This document shows positions 1-10,922 of a stretch of DNA of 64,000 nucleotides, one piece after another. The stretch is from contig CAKKRJ010000001.1 in NCBI GenBank assembly GCA_919902775.1, positions 118,156 to 182,155 of the forward strand, given 5' to 3'. The notes below the pieces were generated by a model that was not told where the DNA came from, ran no database searches, and worked only from the letters and a program-made list of their open reading frames with translations. Position 1 is the stretch's first letter; every line of letters begins with the position of its first letter. The position numbers and the translations under genes are program-made. This DNA is from Burkholderiaceae bacterium. GTDB taxonomy: Bacteria; Pseudomonadota; Gammaproteobacteria; Burkholderiales; Burkholderiaceae_C.

Positions 1-168
1 GCCGAGTCCTTTGGCCGTGATCCCCAGTTTGCGCAGTTCTACCGCAGCCTGGAGGCTTATAAATCCAGCTTTGCCAGCAAGAGCGACGTGATGGTGCTCG
101 ATCCGGGCAGCTCCGAATTTTTCAAAGGCATGCGCGGCGCAGGCGGCAACACGCCTGCGCGAAAGTAA
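1..168 (+). CDS. hflC: HflC, C-terminal end (partial)
   Basis: This is the last 55 codons of an open frame that enters from outside the window and stops at TAA 166-168. The visible part has a Phe-Tyr-Arg-Ser-Leu-Glu-Ala-Tyr segment and then an LDPGSSEFFKGM tail. That matches the end of HflC, the membrane-anchored SPFH/prohibitin-family partner of HflK that modulates FtsH protease. The tail is followed at once by a DUF2065 gene and then hisZ-purA, which is the usual hflK-hflC-DUF2065-hisZ-purA order of Burkholderiales. The identification rests on the tail sequence and this order, because the SPFH domain lies outside the window. Confidence 0.82.
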   Translation, partial: AESFGRDPQFAQFYRSLEAYKSSFASKSDVMVLDPGSSEFFKGMRGAGGNTPARK

Positions 169-171
169 GCT

Positions 172-357
172 TTGTTTGACACCCTCCTGCTGGCGTTGGG
201 CCTGATGCTCATCCTGGAGGGCTTGATGCCCATGCTGTCGCCATCCCGATGGCGGCAGCTGTTTGAGCAGTTGTTGCAGCTTGAAGATGGGCAAATCCGC
301 TTTTTTGGCATGTTCATGGTCGTTGCGGGATTGCTGCTGTTCTGGCTTGTTTCCTGA
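172..357 (+). CDS. DUF2065 (YjeT-like) small membrane protein
   Basis: A 61-residue protein with two hydrophobic segments, roughly residues 3-20 and 44-60, joined by a polar stretch with Arg and Glu. It has the EGLMPMLSP and RFFGMF signatures of the DUF2065/YjeT family, whose function is unknown. The start appears to be TTG at 172, three bases after the hflC stop, so it is probably translationally coupled to hflC. The predicted topology is two helices in the inner membrane. The position between hflC and hisZ is conserved in related bacteria. Confidence 0.8.
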   Translation: MFDTLLLALGLMLILEGLMPMLSPSRWRQLFEQLLQLEDGQIRFFGMFMVVAGLLLFWLVS

Positions 358-423
358 ACCGAATCCCGGAAACAGGCTTGCAAGCCGGTAAAATCTCGTT
401 TTTAACAGTCCCCCTCCATCCCC

Positions 424-2930
<2,507 letters not shown>

Positions 2931-2987
2931 GCGCCGGGTTGGGCCAACAGACACCGACCTTAACCACTGATTTTTTGGAGTAACCCC

Positions 2988-3512
2988 ATGTTGACCGAAG
3001 ACGGCAAGCACCTGTACGTGAGCTACGACGAGTACCACAACCTGATTGAAAAACTCGCCATCAAGATTCACCAGTCGGGCTGGGAGTTTGACAACATCCT
3101 GTGCCTGGCCCGTGGCGGCATGCGCCCTGGCGACATCCTGTCGCGCATTTTTGACAAGCCTTTGGCCATCATGTCCACCAGCTCCTACCGTGCCGAAGCC
3201 GGCACTGTGCAAGGCCACCTGGACATTGCCCGTTACATCACCACACCCAAAGGCGAAATCGCTGGCCGTGTGCTGCTGGTGGACGATTTGGCCGACACCG
3301 GTCACACTTTGCGCGCGGTGGTGGACCAGCTCAAAAACAACTACACACCGGTGACCGAATTGCGCACCGCCGTGATCTGGACCAAAGGCGTGTCCACCTT
3401 CAAACCCGACTATTCGGTGGACGATTTGCCGACCAACCCCTGGATTCACCAGCCCTTCGAGCCGTATGACAACATGCGGCCAGAAAAACTGCTGGAAAAG
3501 TGGAGCGTCTGA
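2988..3512 (+). CDS. Purine/PRPP-type phosphoribosyltransferase
   Basis: A 174-residue type I phosphoribosyltransferase. The PRPP-binding loop is VLLVDDLADTGHTL, near residues 87-100, and an early ARGGMRPGDILSR segment matches the pyrophosphate loop region. This family (COG2236) transfers phosphoribosyl from PRPP to hypoxanthine, xanthine or guanine. Which base is used cannot be read from the sequence. It follows purA by 57 bases with GGAG 11-14 bases before the ATG, and is closed by the terminator at 3546-3570, so purA and this gene form a purine synthesis and salvage pair. Confidence 0.85.
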   Translation: MLTEDGKHLYVSYDEYHNLIEKLAIKIHQSGWEFDNILCLARGGMRPGDILSRIFDKPLAIMSTSSYRAEAGTVQGHLDIARYITTPKGEIAGRVLLVDDLADTGHTLRAVVDQLKNNYTPVTELRTAVIWTKGVSTFKPDYSVDDLPTNPWIHQPFEPYDNMRPEKLLEKWSV

Positions 3513-3545
3513 CCCTCTGGGTGCCAGGCACAGACAGCGTTTGAG

Positions 3546-3570
3546 CAGCCTCCTTCGGGAGGCTGTTTGC
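3546..3570 (+). terminator. Rho-independent terminator after the phosphoribosyltransferase gene
   Basis: An 8-bp perfect stem (CAGCCTCC / GGAGGCTG) with a TTCG tetraloop, followed by TTTGCTT. It lies 33 bases after the phosphoribosyltransferase stop and ends the DUF2065-hisZ-purA-phosphoribosyltransferase unit. The T tract is short but the tetraloop stem is typical. Confidence 0.8.
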
Positions 3571-3584
3571 TTGAGGATGATGTG

Positions 3585-4829
3585 ATGCAAGATTCGAAAT
3601 TCGCCAAGGGCATGACCGGGTTGATTCACCACCCCTACACGCCGCCCGCCGGTTTTGCTGCGCCCCAGCCCGGTGTCTTCAAAGCCTCCACGGTGTACTT
3701 TCCCTCTGTCGCCGACATGCGGCAGATGGAGTGGAAAGACAAATCGGCCTACACCTACGGCCTGCACGGCACGCCCACGACCTACACGCTCGAAGAGCGC
3801 CTGTGCACCCTGGAAGGCGGGCGCCAGTGCCTGCTGGTGCCCAGTGGTCTGGCGGCCTTGGCCACCGTGGCCCTGGCCTTGCTGCACAGCGGCGACGAAG
3901 TGTTGTTGCCCGACAATGCCTACGGACCCAACAAGGCCCTGGCCGAGGGCGAGTTGCACCATTACGGCATCACGCACCAGTGGTATGACCCGATGAACCT
4001 TCAGGACCTGGCCAGCAAGATCAGCCCCCGCACACGCCTGGTGTGGCTGGAGGCGCCTGGCTCGGTGAGCATGGAGTTTCCAGATTTGCCCGAGATGGTG
4101 CGGCTTTGCCGGGCCCAAGGCGTGTGGTGTGCGCTCGACAACACCTGGGGCGCGGGGCTGGCGTTCAAGCCCTTTGATTTGCTGGGCGATGGATCGGGCG
4201 GGCAGGGCACATTGGCGGTGGACATCAGTGCCCATGCGCTCACCAAATACCCCAGCGGCGGTGGCGATGTGCTGATGGGCAGCGTGATCACCCGAGACCC
4301 CGCCTTGCATCTGAAAATCAAGCTGTGCCACATGCGTCTGGGTTTGGGCGTGGGGGCCAACGATGCCGAAACCGTGTTGCGCTCTTTGCCCAGCATCGCT
4401 TTGCGGTATGCCGCGCACGACCAGACGGCCCGCGCCCTGGCTGCCTGGTGGCAAGCGCAAGCGCAATGCGTGCAGGTGCTGCACCCCGCCTTGGCTGGGG
4501 CACCTGGCCATGCCCATTGGCAAGCGGTGTGCGAGCACACGCCTGGCACGGGGCTGGCCGCAGGCTTGTTCAGCGTGATCCTCGACGCCCGGTATGCCTG
4601 CGCCCAGGTGGATGCGTTTTGCGACCACTTGAAGCTCTTCAAGATCGGCTACAGCTGGGGCGGCCCGGTGAGCCTGGTGGTGCCCTATGACCTGGCTGCG
4701 ATGCGCCAAAGCTGGCCTGCACATTTGCAGCGCGGCACTTTGGTGCGTTTTTCGGCGGGTCTGGAGTCGGCACAAGACCTGATTGGGGATTTGAGCCAAG
4801 CCTTGCAAGACCACTTGCCGGTGCTTTGA
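3585..4829 (+). CDS. metC: Cystathionine beta-lyase-like PLP enzyme
   Basis: A 414-residue member of the Cys/Met-metabolism PLP family. The N-terminal PLP-phosphate region YTYGLHGTPTT, the LVPSGLAALATVALALL segment, the DNTWGAG aspartate that pairs with the pyridine nitrogen, and the ALTKYPSGGGDVLMG Schiff-base lysine are all present in order. The family splits cystathionine to homocysteine, pyruvate and ammonia. This branch, called MetC in Proteobacteria, is the best fit, but related lyases cannot be excluded. ATG 3585 has AGGA 9 bases upstream; an upstream TTG at 3567 lies in the terminator and is unlikely. Confidence 0.85.
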   Translation: MQDSKFAKGMTGLIHHPYTPPAGFAAPQPGVFKASTVYFPSVADMRQMEWKDKSAYTYGLHGTPTTYTLEERLCTLEGGRQCLLVPSGLAALATVALALLHSGDEVLLPDNAYGPNKALAEGELHHYGITHQWYDPMNLQDLASKISPRTRLVWLEAPGSVSMEFPDLPEMVRLCRAQGVWCALDNTWGAGLAFKPFDLLGDGSGGQGTLAVDISAHALTKYPSGGGDVLMGSVITRDPALHLKIKLCHMRLGLGVGANDAETVLRSLPSIALRYAAHDQTARALAAWWQAQAQCVQVLHPALAGAPGHAHWQAVCEHTPGTGLAAGLFSVILDARYACAQVDAFCDHLKLFKIGYSWGGPVSLVVPYDLAAMRQSWPAHLQRGTLVRFSAGLESAQDLIGDLSQALQDHLPVL

Positions 4830-4850
4830 AGCTGGCGGCTGAAAAGCCAT

Positions 4851-4866
4851 CGGGCAGCCCGTTTTT
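4851..4866 (+). terminator. Possible weak terminator after metC
   Basis: CGGG-CAG-CCCG followed by TTTTTG, 21 bases after the metC stop. The stem is only 4 bp with a 3-base loop, so termination here would be inefficient. A second small hairpin (GGCT-GAAA-AGCC) lies just upstream. Confidence 0.3.
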
Positions 4867-4948
4867 GTGCGGCCACTTGGGGGTTTCCTGAGTGTTCAAT
4901 CCAGGCACCACAGGGTAATCTGGCATTTCCACTGATTACGTGATTGCC

Positions 4949-5824
4949 ATGCCTGTTGATGCCCAGCCCATTGATCCCGCCGCCGCAGAAAGCGCTGATT
5001 TGCCCAACATGGCCGCACCCTATGTGCCGCCGGCACCCGAAGGTCCGCAGTCGCTGATGCGGCCGCTGGGCTTTTCTGACCCCTTCCGGTGGTTGGCCCG
5101 TGGCTGGCAAGACCTGACGCGTCACCCCGGAATCGCCTTGTTTTATGGCCTGTGCTTTTGGTTCATGGCCCAGGTGCTGGCCATGGTGTTCAAGCACAAA
5201 CCCGAATACACCTTGTCGCTGATCTCGGGTTGCCTGCTGGTCGGGCCATTTTTGGCCATGGGCCTGTACGAGGTCAGTCGCAAAAGAGAGCGGGGCGAGG
5301 TGCCCGACATGGCCACGTCCTTGATGTGTTGGGACCGCCACATTCGCAGCATGGCCATGCTGGTGTTGGTGCTGATGGTGCTGGAGTTGCTGTGGGGCCG
5401 AGCCTCGCTGGTGGTGTTTGCGGTGTTCTTCAATACCGGCATGCCCTCGACCACGGGGGTGATCCAGGCCGTGTTCAACCCGCAGAACATCGAATTTGTG
5501 TTGGTCTATCTGGGCGTGGGGGGCGCTTTTGCCGCTTTGGTCTATGGCCTGTCGGTCGTGTCCCTGCCCATGATTTTGGACCGCGACACCGACGCCATTT
5601 CTGCCGTGCTCACCAGCATGCGGGTGGTTTTTGCTCACCCTGGCGTGATGCTGTTGTGGGGTTTGTTGCTCAGCGTTTTGGTGCTGGCCGCGTTGTGGCC
5701 CTGGGCCTTGGGCATCATCGTGGTCGGGCCTTGGTTGGGGCACGCCAGTTGGCATGCGTACCGTGGCAGTGTCGCGTGGTCAGAAAGCCCCGAAGAAGCT
5801 GTTACATTGGGCAGCTCAAATTAA
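4949..5824 (+). CDS. DUF2189 multi-pass membrane protein
   Basis: A 291-residue inner-membrane protein with a polar, proline-rich N-terminus of about 45 residues and then around five or six hydrophobic segments. The features GFSDPFRWLARGWQDL near the first membrane segment, GLYEVSRKRERGE and LPMILDRDTDAISAV match DUF2189 proteins, whose role is unknown. ATG 4949 is preferred over GTG 4940, nine bases upstream. Its stop at 5824 lies just before the ribosome-binding site of the next small gene, suggesting cotranscription. Confidence 0.82.
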   Translation: MPVDAQPIDPAAAESADLPNMAAPYVPPAPEGPQSLMRPLGFSDPFRWLARGWQDLTRHPGIALFYGLCFWFMAQVLAMVFKHKPEYTLSLISGCLLVGPFLAMGLYEVSRKRERGEVPDMATSLMCWDRHIRSMAMLVLVLMVLELLWGRASLVVFAVFFNTGMPSTTGVIQAVFNPQNIEFVLVYLGVGGAFAALVYGLSVVSLPMILDRDTDAISAVLTSMRVVFAHPGVMLLWGLLLSVLVLAALWPWALGIIVVGPWLGHASWHAYRGSVAWSESPEEAVTLGSSN

Positions 5825-5834
5825 AGGAGCCATC

Positions 5835-6047
5835 TTGGCCACACCCAACTACGGATTCGAAAAACGCCAGAAAGAACTGGCCAAGAAACGCAAAAAAGAA
5901 GACAAGCTCAAAGCCAAGTCCGACCGCAAATCGGGCCTGTTGCCTGAAGATGGCACCGGGTCCGACGAGGCAGCAGACGACCTACAGCAGGACTTGGCCG
6001 ATCCGTTGGCGCCAGGCGCATCGGATCCTTCCCAGCCCGCGGGCTGA
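5835..6047 (+). CDS. Small highly charged conserved protein
   Basis: A 70-residue protein starting with TTG at 5835, chosen because AAAGGAG lies 6 bases upstream and the sequence then begins with a PNYGFEKRQKELAKKRKK segment. That Lys/Arg-rich N-terminus and the acidic C-terminal half (GSDEAADDLQQDLAD) are typical of a short protein seen in many betaproteobacteria. No domain or enzymatic motif is visible and the function is unknown. It is soluble by composition. Confidence 0.72.
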   Translation: MATPNYGFEKRQKELAKKRKKEDKLKAKSDRKSGLLPEDGTGSDEAADDLQQDLADPLAPGASDPSQPAG

Positions 6048-6076
6048 CCACGCGTCAAGCGTGGCGCAGTGAGCGC

Positions 6077-7150
6077 TCAGAGCGCTGTGGCTGGCGGCGC
6101 TTGCACCAGTTGCTCAGCCAAGGCACACATGTCGGCCATGCTGTGGCTGGCCGGTGCGATCAAGGGGGCTTTGGTGTAATGCACAAAGTTTTGCCCCGTG
6201 GAGTTTTCGTAGCCCGGGTCGTAGTGACCTGACAGCAATTCGGTCACGACTTCGCGCATTTCCCCCCGCTCAATTCTGGCTTGCCAGCCTTGCACCATGG
6301 CGTTGCCGCGCAGGGCCGTCAGGCGCTCCAGGCGCTCGGCAAACAGGGCGCGGTCTTGCGTGAAAAACGCATAGTCTTCCAGCAGCAAATTCACCCGGTT
6401 GTCCAGTGACAGATCCACGCGCAGACAAGGGCTGGCCCGCATGGCCACCATCAGCTCGGCGGGGACCGTCAGGTTGCCCACCTTTTTGCTTTCAGCTTCG
6501 ACAAAAACCGGGCGGTCTGGGCTGAAGCCCCGCAGCGCGTCCCACACCTGCGTGTCAAAGGCTTTTTGGCTGGGCTGCGGGGTGCCGGGGATCAAGCCCA
6601 GCACCGAGCTGCGGTGGCAGGCAATGGCTTCCAGGTCCAGCACTTGGGCGCCGGTTTGTGCCAAGGCCTGCAACAAACGGGTCTTGCCCGAACCGGTCGG
6701 GCCGCACAGCACTTGAAACTGCAATCGCTGCGCCTGACGCGGCGTATCGTCCACGATTTCTTTGCGAAAGGCCTTGTAGCCGCCTTCGATCAGGTGCACC
6801 TTGAAGCCGATTTGCCCCAGGATCAGCGCCAGCGAATTGCTGCGCTTGCCGCCACGCCAGCAATACACCAGCGGCTGCCAGTTTCTGGGCTTGTCCATGA
6901 CCTGCGTTTCGATGTGCCGGGCGATGTTTTTGGCCACCAGCGCGGCGCCTACTTTTTGTGCTTCAAACGGGTTGACCTGTTTGTACAGGGTGCCCACGCG
7001 GATGCGTTCTTCGTTGTTGAGCGAGGGCCAACTCAGTGCGCCGGGCAGGTGGTCTTCGGCGTGTTCGCCCTCCGAACGTGCATCCAGGATGGCATCAAAC
7101 TGGTTCAGTTGGGCCATGGCCTGTGCGGCCGATATCAGGTGAACGCTCAT
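6077..7150 (-). CDS. mnmH: tRNA 2-selenouridine synthase (MnmH/SelU)
   Basis: A 357-residue enzyme with an N-terminal rhodanese domain and a C-terminal P-loop domain. It exchanges sulfur for selenium, via a geranylated intermediate, at the wobble uridine of Lys, Glu and Gln tRNAs. The rhodanese active Cys is in VYCWRGGKRSNS, near residue 97, and the P-loop is CGPTGSGKTRLLQ, near residue 150. ATG 7150 overlaps the stop of the upstream esterase gene (ATGA), so the two are coupled. Selenophosphate synthetase is not in the window. An upstream in-frame extension into the esterase gene is not credible. Confidence 0.92.
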   Translation of the reverse strand: MSVHLISAAQAMAQLNQFDAILDARSEGEHAEDHLPGALSWPSLNNEERIRVGTLYKQVNPFEAQKVGAALVAKNIARHIETQVMDKPRNWQPLVYCWRGGKRSNSLALILGQIGFKVHLIEGGYKAFRKEIVDDTPRQAQRLQFQVLCGPTGSGKTRLLQALAQTGAQVLDLEAIACHRSSVLGLIPGTPQPSQKAFDTQVWDALRGFSPDRPVFVEAESKKVGNLTVPAELMVAMRASPCLRVDLSLDNRVNLLLEDYAFFTQDRALFAERLERLTALRGNAMVQGWQARIERGEMREVVTELLSGHYDPGYENSTGQNFVHYTKAPLIAPASHSMADMCALAEQLVQAPPATAL

Positions 7151-7797
7151 TTCAGTTGTTTCTTCAAAGTGGGCCAGACATTGGCCAGCATGCGCGGCTG
7201 CGCCGCTTCGTTGGGGTGGATGCGGTCGGCCTGAAACCATTTGAGCGGTTCAGGGTCATCGCCAATGCCTTGCAAAAAGAAAGGCACCAGGGCCGCCTTT
7301 TGGCTTTTGGCCACCTGGGCAAAGGCCGCTTCAAACTGGCGGGCCATGTCGGGGCCGTAATTGGGCGGCATTTGCATGCCCAAAAGCAGCACTTGCGCGC
7401 CCGCTGTCTGGGCCTGGCGCGTCATGGTTTGCAGATTGTCTTGTGTCATGTTCAACGGCAGGCCGCGCAAGGCGTCGTTGCCCCCCAGCTCGATGATGAC
7501 ATGGCTGGGCTGGTGTTTTTGCAGCAAGGTGGCCATGCGCGAGCGCCCGCCCGAGGTGGTTTCGCCACTGATGCTGGCGTTGATGACTTGGGCGTCGGGT
7601 TTTTCTTGCGCCAGCTTTTTTTGCAGCAAGGCCACCCAGCCGACGCCACGGGCCAGGCCGTATTCGGCGCTCAGCGAGTCGCCCACCACCAAAATGCGCG
7701 GCACCGTGGCCGCGTTCACCGCCGTGACAAAGCCCCAGCTGGCAAGGGCCAGCAAGGTCCAGTTAAAGTGGCGTCGTCTTAACAAAGGTTTGTGCAT
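7147..7797 (-). CDS. tesA: TesA-type periplasmic SGNH esterase/thioesterase
   Basis: A 216-residue SGNH hydrolase (GDSL family). A signal peptide is visible: basic HKPLLRRRHF, then a hydrophobic segment of about 15 residues, then Ala-x-Ala at VNAA. The catalytic blocks are GDSLSAEYGL (Ser), SGETTSGG (Gly), GGNDALRG (Asn) and DRIHPN (Asp and His). This matches TesA/acyl-CoA thioesterase I/lysophospholipase L1. The gene sits divergent from a YbbA-like ATPase, the same arrangement as tesA-ybbA in E. coli. The ATG shares bases with the ATG of that neighbour. The stop overlaps mnmH. Confidence 0.88.
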   Translation of the reverse strand: MHKPLLRRRHFNWTLLALASWGFVTAVNAATVPRILVVGDSLSAEYGLARGVGWVALLQKKLAQEKPDAQVINASISGETTSGGRSRMATLLQKHQPSHVIIELGGNDALRGLPLNMTQDNLQTMTRQAQTAGAQVLLLGMQMPPNYGPDMARQFEAAFAQVAKSQKAALVPFFLQGIGDDPEPLKWFQADRIHPNEAAQPRMLANVWPTLKKQLK

Positions 7798-8485
7798 GCC
7801 TGAATCCATCATTGCCGTGCGTGGCGTCTCGAAAAGTGTGCAGGATGCCAGCGGTCAGCTGGACATTTTGCGCGATATCGATTTCACTTTGAACGCCGGG
7901 GAAACAGCCGCTATTGTCGGGGCTTCCGGCTCGGGCAAAAGCACTTTGCTGGCCATTTTGGCCGGGCTGGACACGCCCAGCGCAGGCCAGGTGGTGTTGG
8001 CCGGGCAGTCGCTGTTTGATTTGTCCGAAGACGAGCGCGCGGCACTGCGGGCGCAGCATGTGGGTTTTGTGTTCCAGAGCTTTCAGCTCATGCCCAACCT
8101 CTCGGCCCTGGAAAACGTCATGCTCCCGCTGGAGTTGGCGGGCAAGCCCGATGCCCGCAGCACCTCCACCGCCATGCTGCGGCGCGTGGGTCTGGGTGAA
8201 CGCCTCAAGCATTTGCCCAAGGTGCTGTCGGGAGGCGAGCAGCAACGGGTGGCGCTGGCCCGTGCTTTTGTGGTGCAGCCCGACTTGTTGCTGGCCGACG
8301 AGCCCACGGGCAGTCTGGACCACGCCACGGGTGAGGCCATCATGGATTTGATGTTCGCACTCAACCGCGAGCAGGGCACGACGCTGGTGTTGGTCACACA
8401 TGACCGCCAACTGGCCGCCCGCTGTGAGCGCAGCCTGGTGATCCAGGCCGGGCGCTTGACCGAAGCCACCGCCCAGCAGGCCTGA
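7796..8485 (+). CDS. YbbA/LolD-like ABC transporter ATPase
   Basis: A 229-residue ATPase of the MacB/LolD/YbbA group. It has Walker A GASGSGKSTLL, a Q-loop in FVFQSFQLMPNL, the signature LSGGEQQRVALARAF, Walker B LLLADEPTGSLD and the switch His in LVTHDRQLA. ATG 7796 has AAAGG 8 bases upstream. In E. coli, YbbA pairs with the large permease YbbP encoded next to it, but here the next gene is rlmB and no permease is adjacent, so its membrane partner must be elsewhere or be absent. Confidence 0.86.
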   Translation: MPESIIAVRGVSKSVQDASGQLDILRDIDFTLNAGETAAIVGASGSGKSTLLAILAGLDTPSAGQVVLAGQSLFDLSEDERAALRAQHVGFVFQSFQLMPNLSALENVMLPLELAGKPDARSTSTAMLRRVGLGERLKHLPKVLSGGEQQRVALARAFVVQPDLLLADEPTGSLDHATGEAIMDLMFALNREQGTTLVLVTHDRQLAARCERSLVIQAGRLTEATAQQA

Positions 8486-8546
8486 AGGCGGCGTGCCTTG
8501 ACGGTGCTTGGCCATGCTTGCATGGCAGACCAACGATAATCGCTGC

Positions 8547-9281
8547 ATGTCATCCCACAAAGTGCTGTTCGGCTTCCATGCCGTGGGCGTTCGCCTCAAG
8601 ATCGCCCCCCAATCCGTTGTTGAAATCCATTACGAGGTCACCCGTCGCGATGCCCGCATGCGGCAGTTCATCGACAAAGCCCGTGATTCGGGCATGCGCC
8701 TGATCGAATCGGATGGTGAGCGCCTGGCCAAACTGGCAGGTGGTCACGGGCACCAGGGCGTGGTGGCTTTGGTTGCGCCGATACCGCAGAACCATTCGTT
8801 GGACGACCTGTTGGACACCGTGGAGGGCCCGCCTTTGCTGCTGGTGCTGGACGGTGTGACCGACCCGCACAACCTGGGCGCTTGCCTGCGCGTGGCCGAT
8901 GGCGCGGGCGCGCATGTGGTCATTGCCCCCAAAGACCATGCCGCTGGCATCAACGCCACCGTGGCCAAAGTGGCCAGTGGCGCGGCCGAAACCATGCCCT
9001 ATTTCATGGTCACCAACCTGGCGCGCACCCTGGGTGAACTCAAGGAACGCAACATCTGGATTGTGGGCACCAGCGACGATGCACCCCGAACCATCTACCA
9101 GGCCGACCTGAAGGTGCCCACCGCACTGGTGTTGGGTGCCGAAGGCGCTGGCATGCGCCAGCTGACCCGCAAAAATTGCGACGAGTTGGTGAGCATTCCA
9201 ATGCGCGGTGCGGTGGAAAGCCTGAACGTGTCCGTGGCCAGTGGCGTGTGCCTGTACGAGGCTTTGCGTCAGAGAAGTTGA
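8547..9281 (+). CDS. rlmB: 23S rRNA 2'-O-methyltransferase RlmB (SPOUT family)
   Basis: A 244-residue SPOUT/TrmH-family methyltransferase. An N-terminal substrate-binding domain (FGFHAVGVRLK) is followed by the trefoil-knot catalytic domain with DGVTDPHNLGACLR (motif 1), LGAEGAGMRQL (motif 2) and VSIPMRGAVESLNVSVA (motif 3). RlmB methylates Gm2251 in the 23S rRNA P loop. Length is normal. ATG 8547 is chosen from the conserved N-terminus; no strong Shine-Dalgarno is seen. Confidence 0.93.
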   Translation: MSSHKVLFGFHAVGVRLKIAPQSVVEIHYEVTRRDARMRQFIDKARDSGMRLIESDGERLAKLAGGHGHQGVVALVAPIPQNHSLDDLLDTVEGPPLLLVLDGVTDPHNLGACLRVADGAGAHVVIAPKDHAAGINATVAKVASGAAETMPYFMVTNLARTLGELKERNIWIVGTSDDAPRTIYQADLKVPTALVLGAEGAGMRQLTRKNCDELVSIPMRGAVESLNVSVASGVCLYEALRQRS

Positions 9282-9344
9282 CGCTACAGGTCGCGGTGTC
9301 CGCCTCGGCTATTTTTCGTCCAAAGTCATTCAAGGGAGTTTTCC

Positions 9345-9695
9345 ATGTCCAAAAATACAACACGCATGGCATTGATCGCCACCATGGCCGCCGCCAGTCT
9401 GTTGGCGGCTTGTACGCAAGAGCAGCAAAACAAGATCAGCCGTGACATTCAGAACTGGACCGGCACCAACGGCGTGCTGGAAGTCTATGCCGGGGACAAA
9501 TTGGTTCGTCGCTTTTTGAAGGTGGACAAGATCAGCACGGCTTTGGGCACCGACGATGGCAAACCCCGCGCTTACCGTTACGGCTATGGCGTGCTGGATG
9601 AGAACCTGAACATGGTGGTCGATTCAAGCGAGAAAAAAGTGTATTTCGAGGTGAGCGATTACTCGAACACGGTGTTCTTCGAGAACCCGCACTGA
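9345..9695 (+). CDS. Small lipoprotein
   Basis: A 116-residue protein with a lipoprotein signal peptide: N-terminal Lys and Arg, a hydrophobic core and the lipobox LLAAC, with Cys near residue 23. The mature part has no transmembrane segment and contains YAGDKLVRRFLKVDK and GYGVLDENLNMVVD. The second residue after Cys is not Asp, so outer-membrane sorting by Lol is expected. GGGAG lies 7 bases before the ATG. I do not recognise a family; the function is unknown. Confidence 0.78.
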   Translation: MSKNTTRMALIATMAAASLLAACTQEQQNKISRDIQNWTGTNGVLEVYAGDKLVRRFLKVDKISTALGTDDGKPRAYRYGYGVLDENLNMVVDSSEKKVYFEVSDYSNTVFFENPH

Positions 9696-9702
9696 GCTTG
9701 GC

Positions 9703-10305
9703 TTAGACCCAGCCCAAGGCCCCCAACACGGCGCCCAGGCCAATCAGCCACAGCATGTGCACGCGGGTGCGCCAGACCACCAGCGTGGTCAGCGCCGTCA
9801 GCGCATACAGCGGCCAGTCGCGCGCAGGCTGGTTGTGGCTGAGCGTCAGCAACCAGGCGGTGGCCAGCAGCAGGGCAATCACGATCGGGGCCATGCCCGA
9901 CTTGAATGCCCGGATGCCCAGATTTTCGCGGTGCTGGTGCGCCCAGCGGGTGGCCGTGTAGGTCAGCACCGAAGAAGGCAGCATGATGCCCAGCAGGGTC
10001 AGCAGCACGCCCAGACTGGCCAGGCCGGTGCTCATCCAGCCGCCACCCAGACCGGCCCCGGCGTTCATGCCCACGTTGAAACCCATCAAGGCCACAAACA
10101 AGATGTTGGGACCCGGTGCGGCCTGTGCCAGCGCGATGGACGAGGTGAACTGCGCTTCGCTCAGCCAATGCGTCTCGTCCACCAGGTAGCGGTGCATGTC
10201 GGGTGCGGTGGTGATGGCACCCCCCACGGCCAGCAGCGACAACGAAGCAAAGTGGTTGAACAGACTCAGCCAATCCTGCGCCGACAGTTGCAGCACCGGG
10301 TTCAT
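9703..10305 (-). CDS. chrA: Chromate transporter, short-chain subunit 2
   Basis: A 200-residue half-size ChrA (CHR family) protein with about six hydrophobic segments. The paired motif ALAQAAPGPNILFVALMG corresponds to the CHR-domain signature. Its ATG overlaps the stop of the other half-gene (ATGA) and has GGAG upstream, so the two are coupled and probably act as a heterodimer. CHR proteins export chromate or related oxyanions across the inner membrane, but substrate specificity is not visible. It converges on the lipoprotein gene with a 7-base gap and no terminator hairpin. Confidence 0.85.
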   Translation of the reverse strand: MNPVLQLSAQDWLSLFNHFASLSLLAVGGAITTAPDMHRYLVDETHWLSEAQFTSSIALAQAAPGPNILFVALMGFNVGMNAGAGLGGGWMSTGLASLGVLLTLLGIMLPSSVLTYTATRWAHQHRENLGIRAFKSGMAPIVIALLLATAWLLTLSHNQPARDWPLYALTALTTLVVWRTRVHMLWLIGLGAVLGALGWV

Positions 10306-10919
10306 GGTGTATCTCCTGCTTGGGCGGCTTGGCGGGCCAGTTGCAAATAAGCCCAGCCGCAGCCCAGCAGGCCCGTGCCCAGCAATACAAAGGCCAGAGG
10401 CCAACGCAGCAAGCCCACCCCCGTGAAACTGGCCGCCGCCAGCGCGATGCACACCGGCATGCCCATCGGGTTGTGGTGCAGGGCACCGATCAACTTGAGG
10501 CCGACGGCGGCAATCAACCCCGCCGACACGGCACCCATGCCGCGCAAGGCCCCTTGGGCCCAGGGCGCGTCAGACACGCCACCAAAAGCCATGGCCAAAA
10601 GCAAGACCACGCACAGAGGCGCCATCAGCATGCCTGCCAGACCGGCCAAAGCGCCGGGCAGGCCAAAGTAACGCCCACCGATCATCAACGACAGATTCAC
10701 CACATTGGGGCCGGGCATGATCTGCGCCACCGCCCAGTCTTCGACAAATTGCTCGCGTGTCATCCAGCGTTTTTTCTCTACCAGTTCGCGCTGCACCACG
10801 GCCAGTACGCCGCCAAAGCCTTGCAAAGCCAACAGAGTGAACGACACGAACAGGTCGGTTTTGGACTTGGGTTGGTTCAGCGGCAAGGCGGGTGGCATGG
10901 GCAATGTGGGTTCGGACAT
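10302..10919 (-). CDS. chrA: Chromate transporter, short-chain subunit 1
   Basis: A 205-residue half-size CHR-family protein. It begins with a polar segment of about 20 residues, then FTLLALQGFGG, a Glu/Lys/Arg loop (ELVEKKRWMT) and the signature QIMPGPNVVNLSLMIGGR, followed by several membrane helices. It is the first gene of a two-gene chrA unit. The pair together equal one long-chain ChrA. No chrB or other chromate regulator is next to it, so constitutive or another physiological role is possible. Confidence 0.85.
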   Translation of the reverse strand: MSEPTLPMPPALPLNQPKSKTDLFVSFTLLALQGFGGVLAVVQRELVEKKRWMTREQFVEDWAVAQIMPGPNVVNLSLMIGGRYFGLPGALAGLAGMLMAPLCVVLLLAMAFGGVSDAPWAQGALRGMGAVSAGLIAAVGLKLIGALHHNPMGMPVCIALAAASFTGVGLLRWPLAFVLLGTGLLGCGWAYLQLARQAAQAGDTP

Positions 10920-10922
10920 GGC

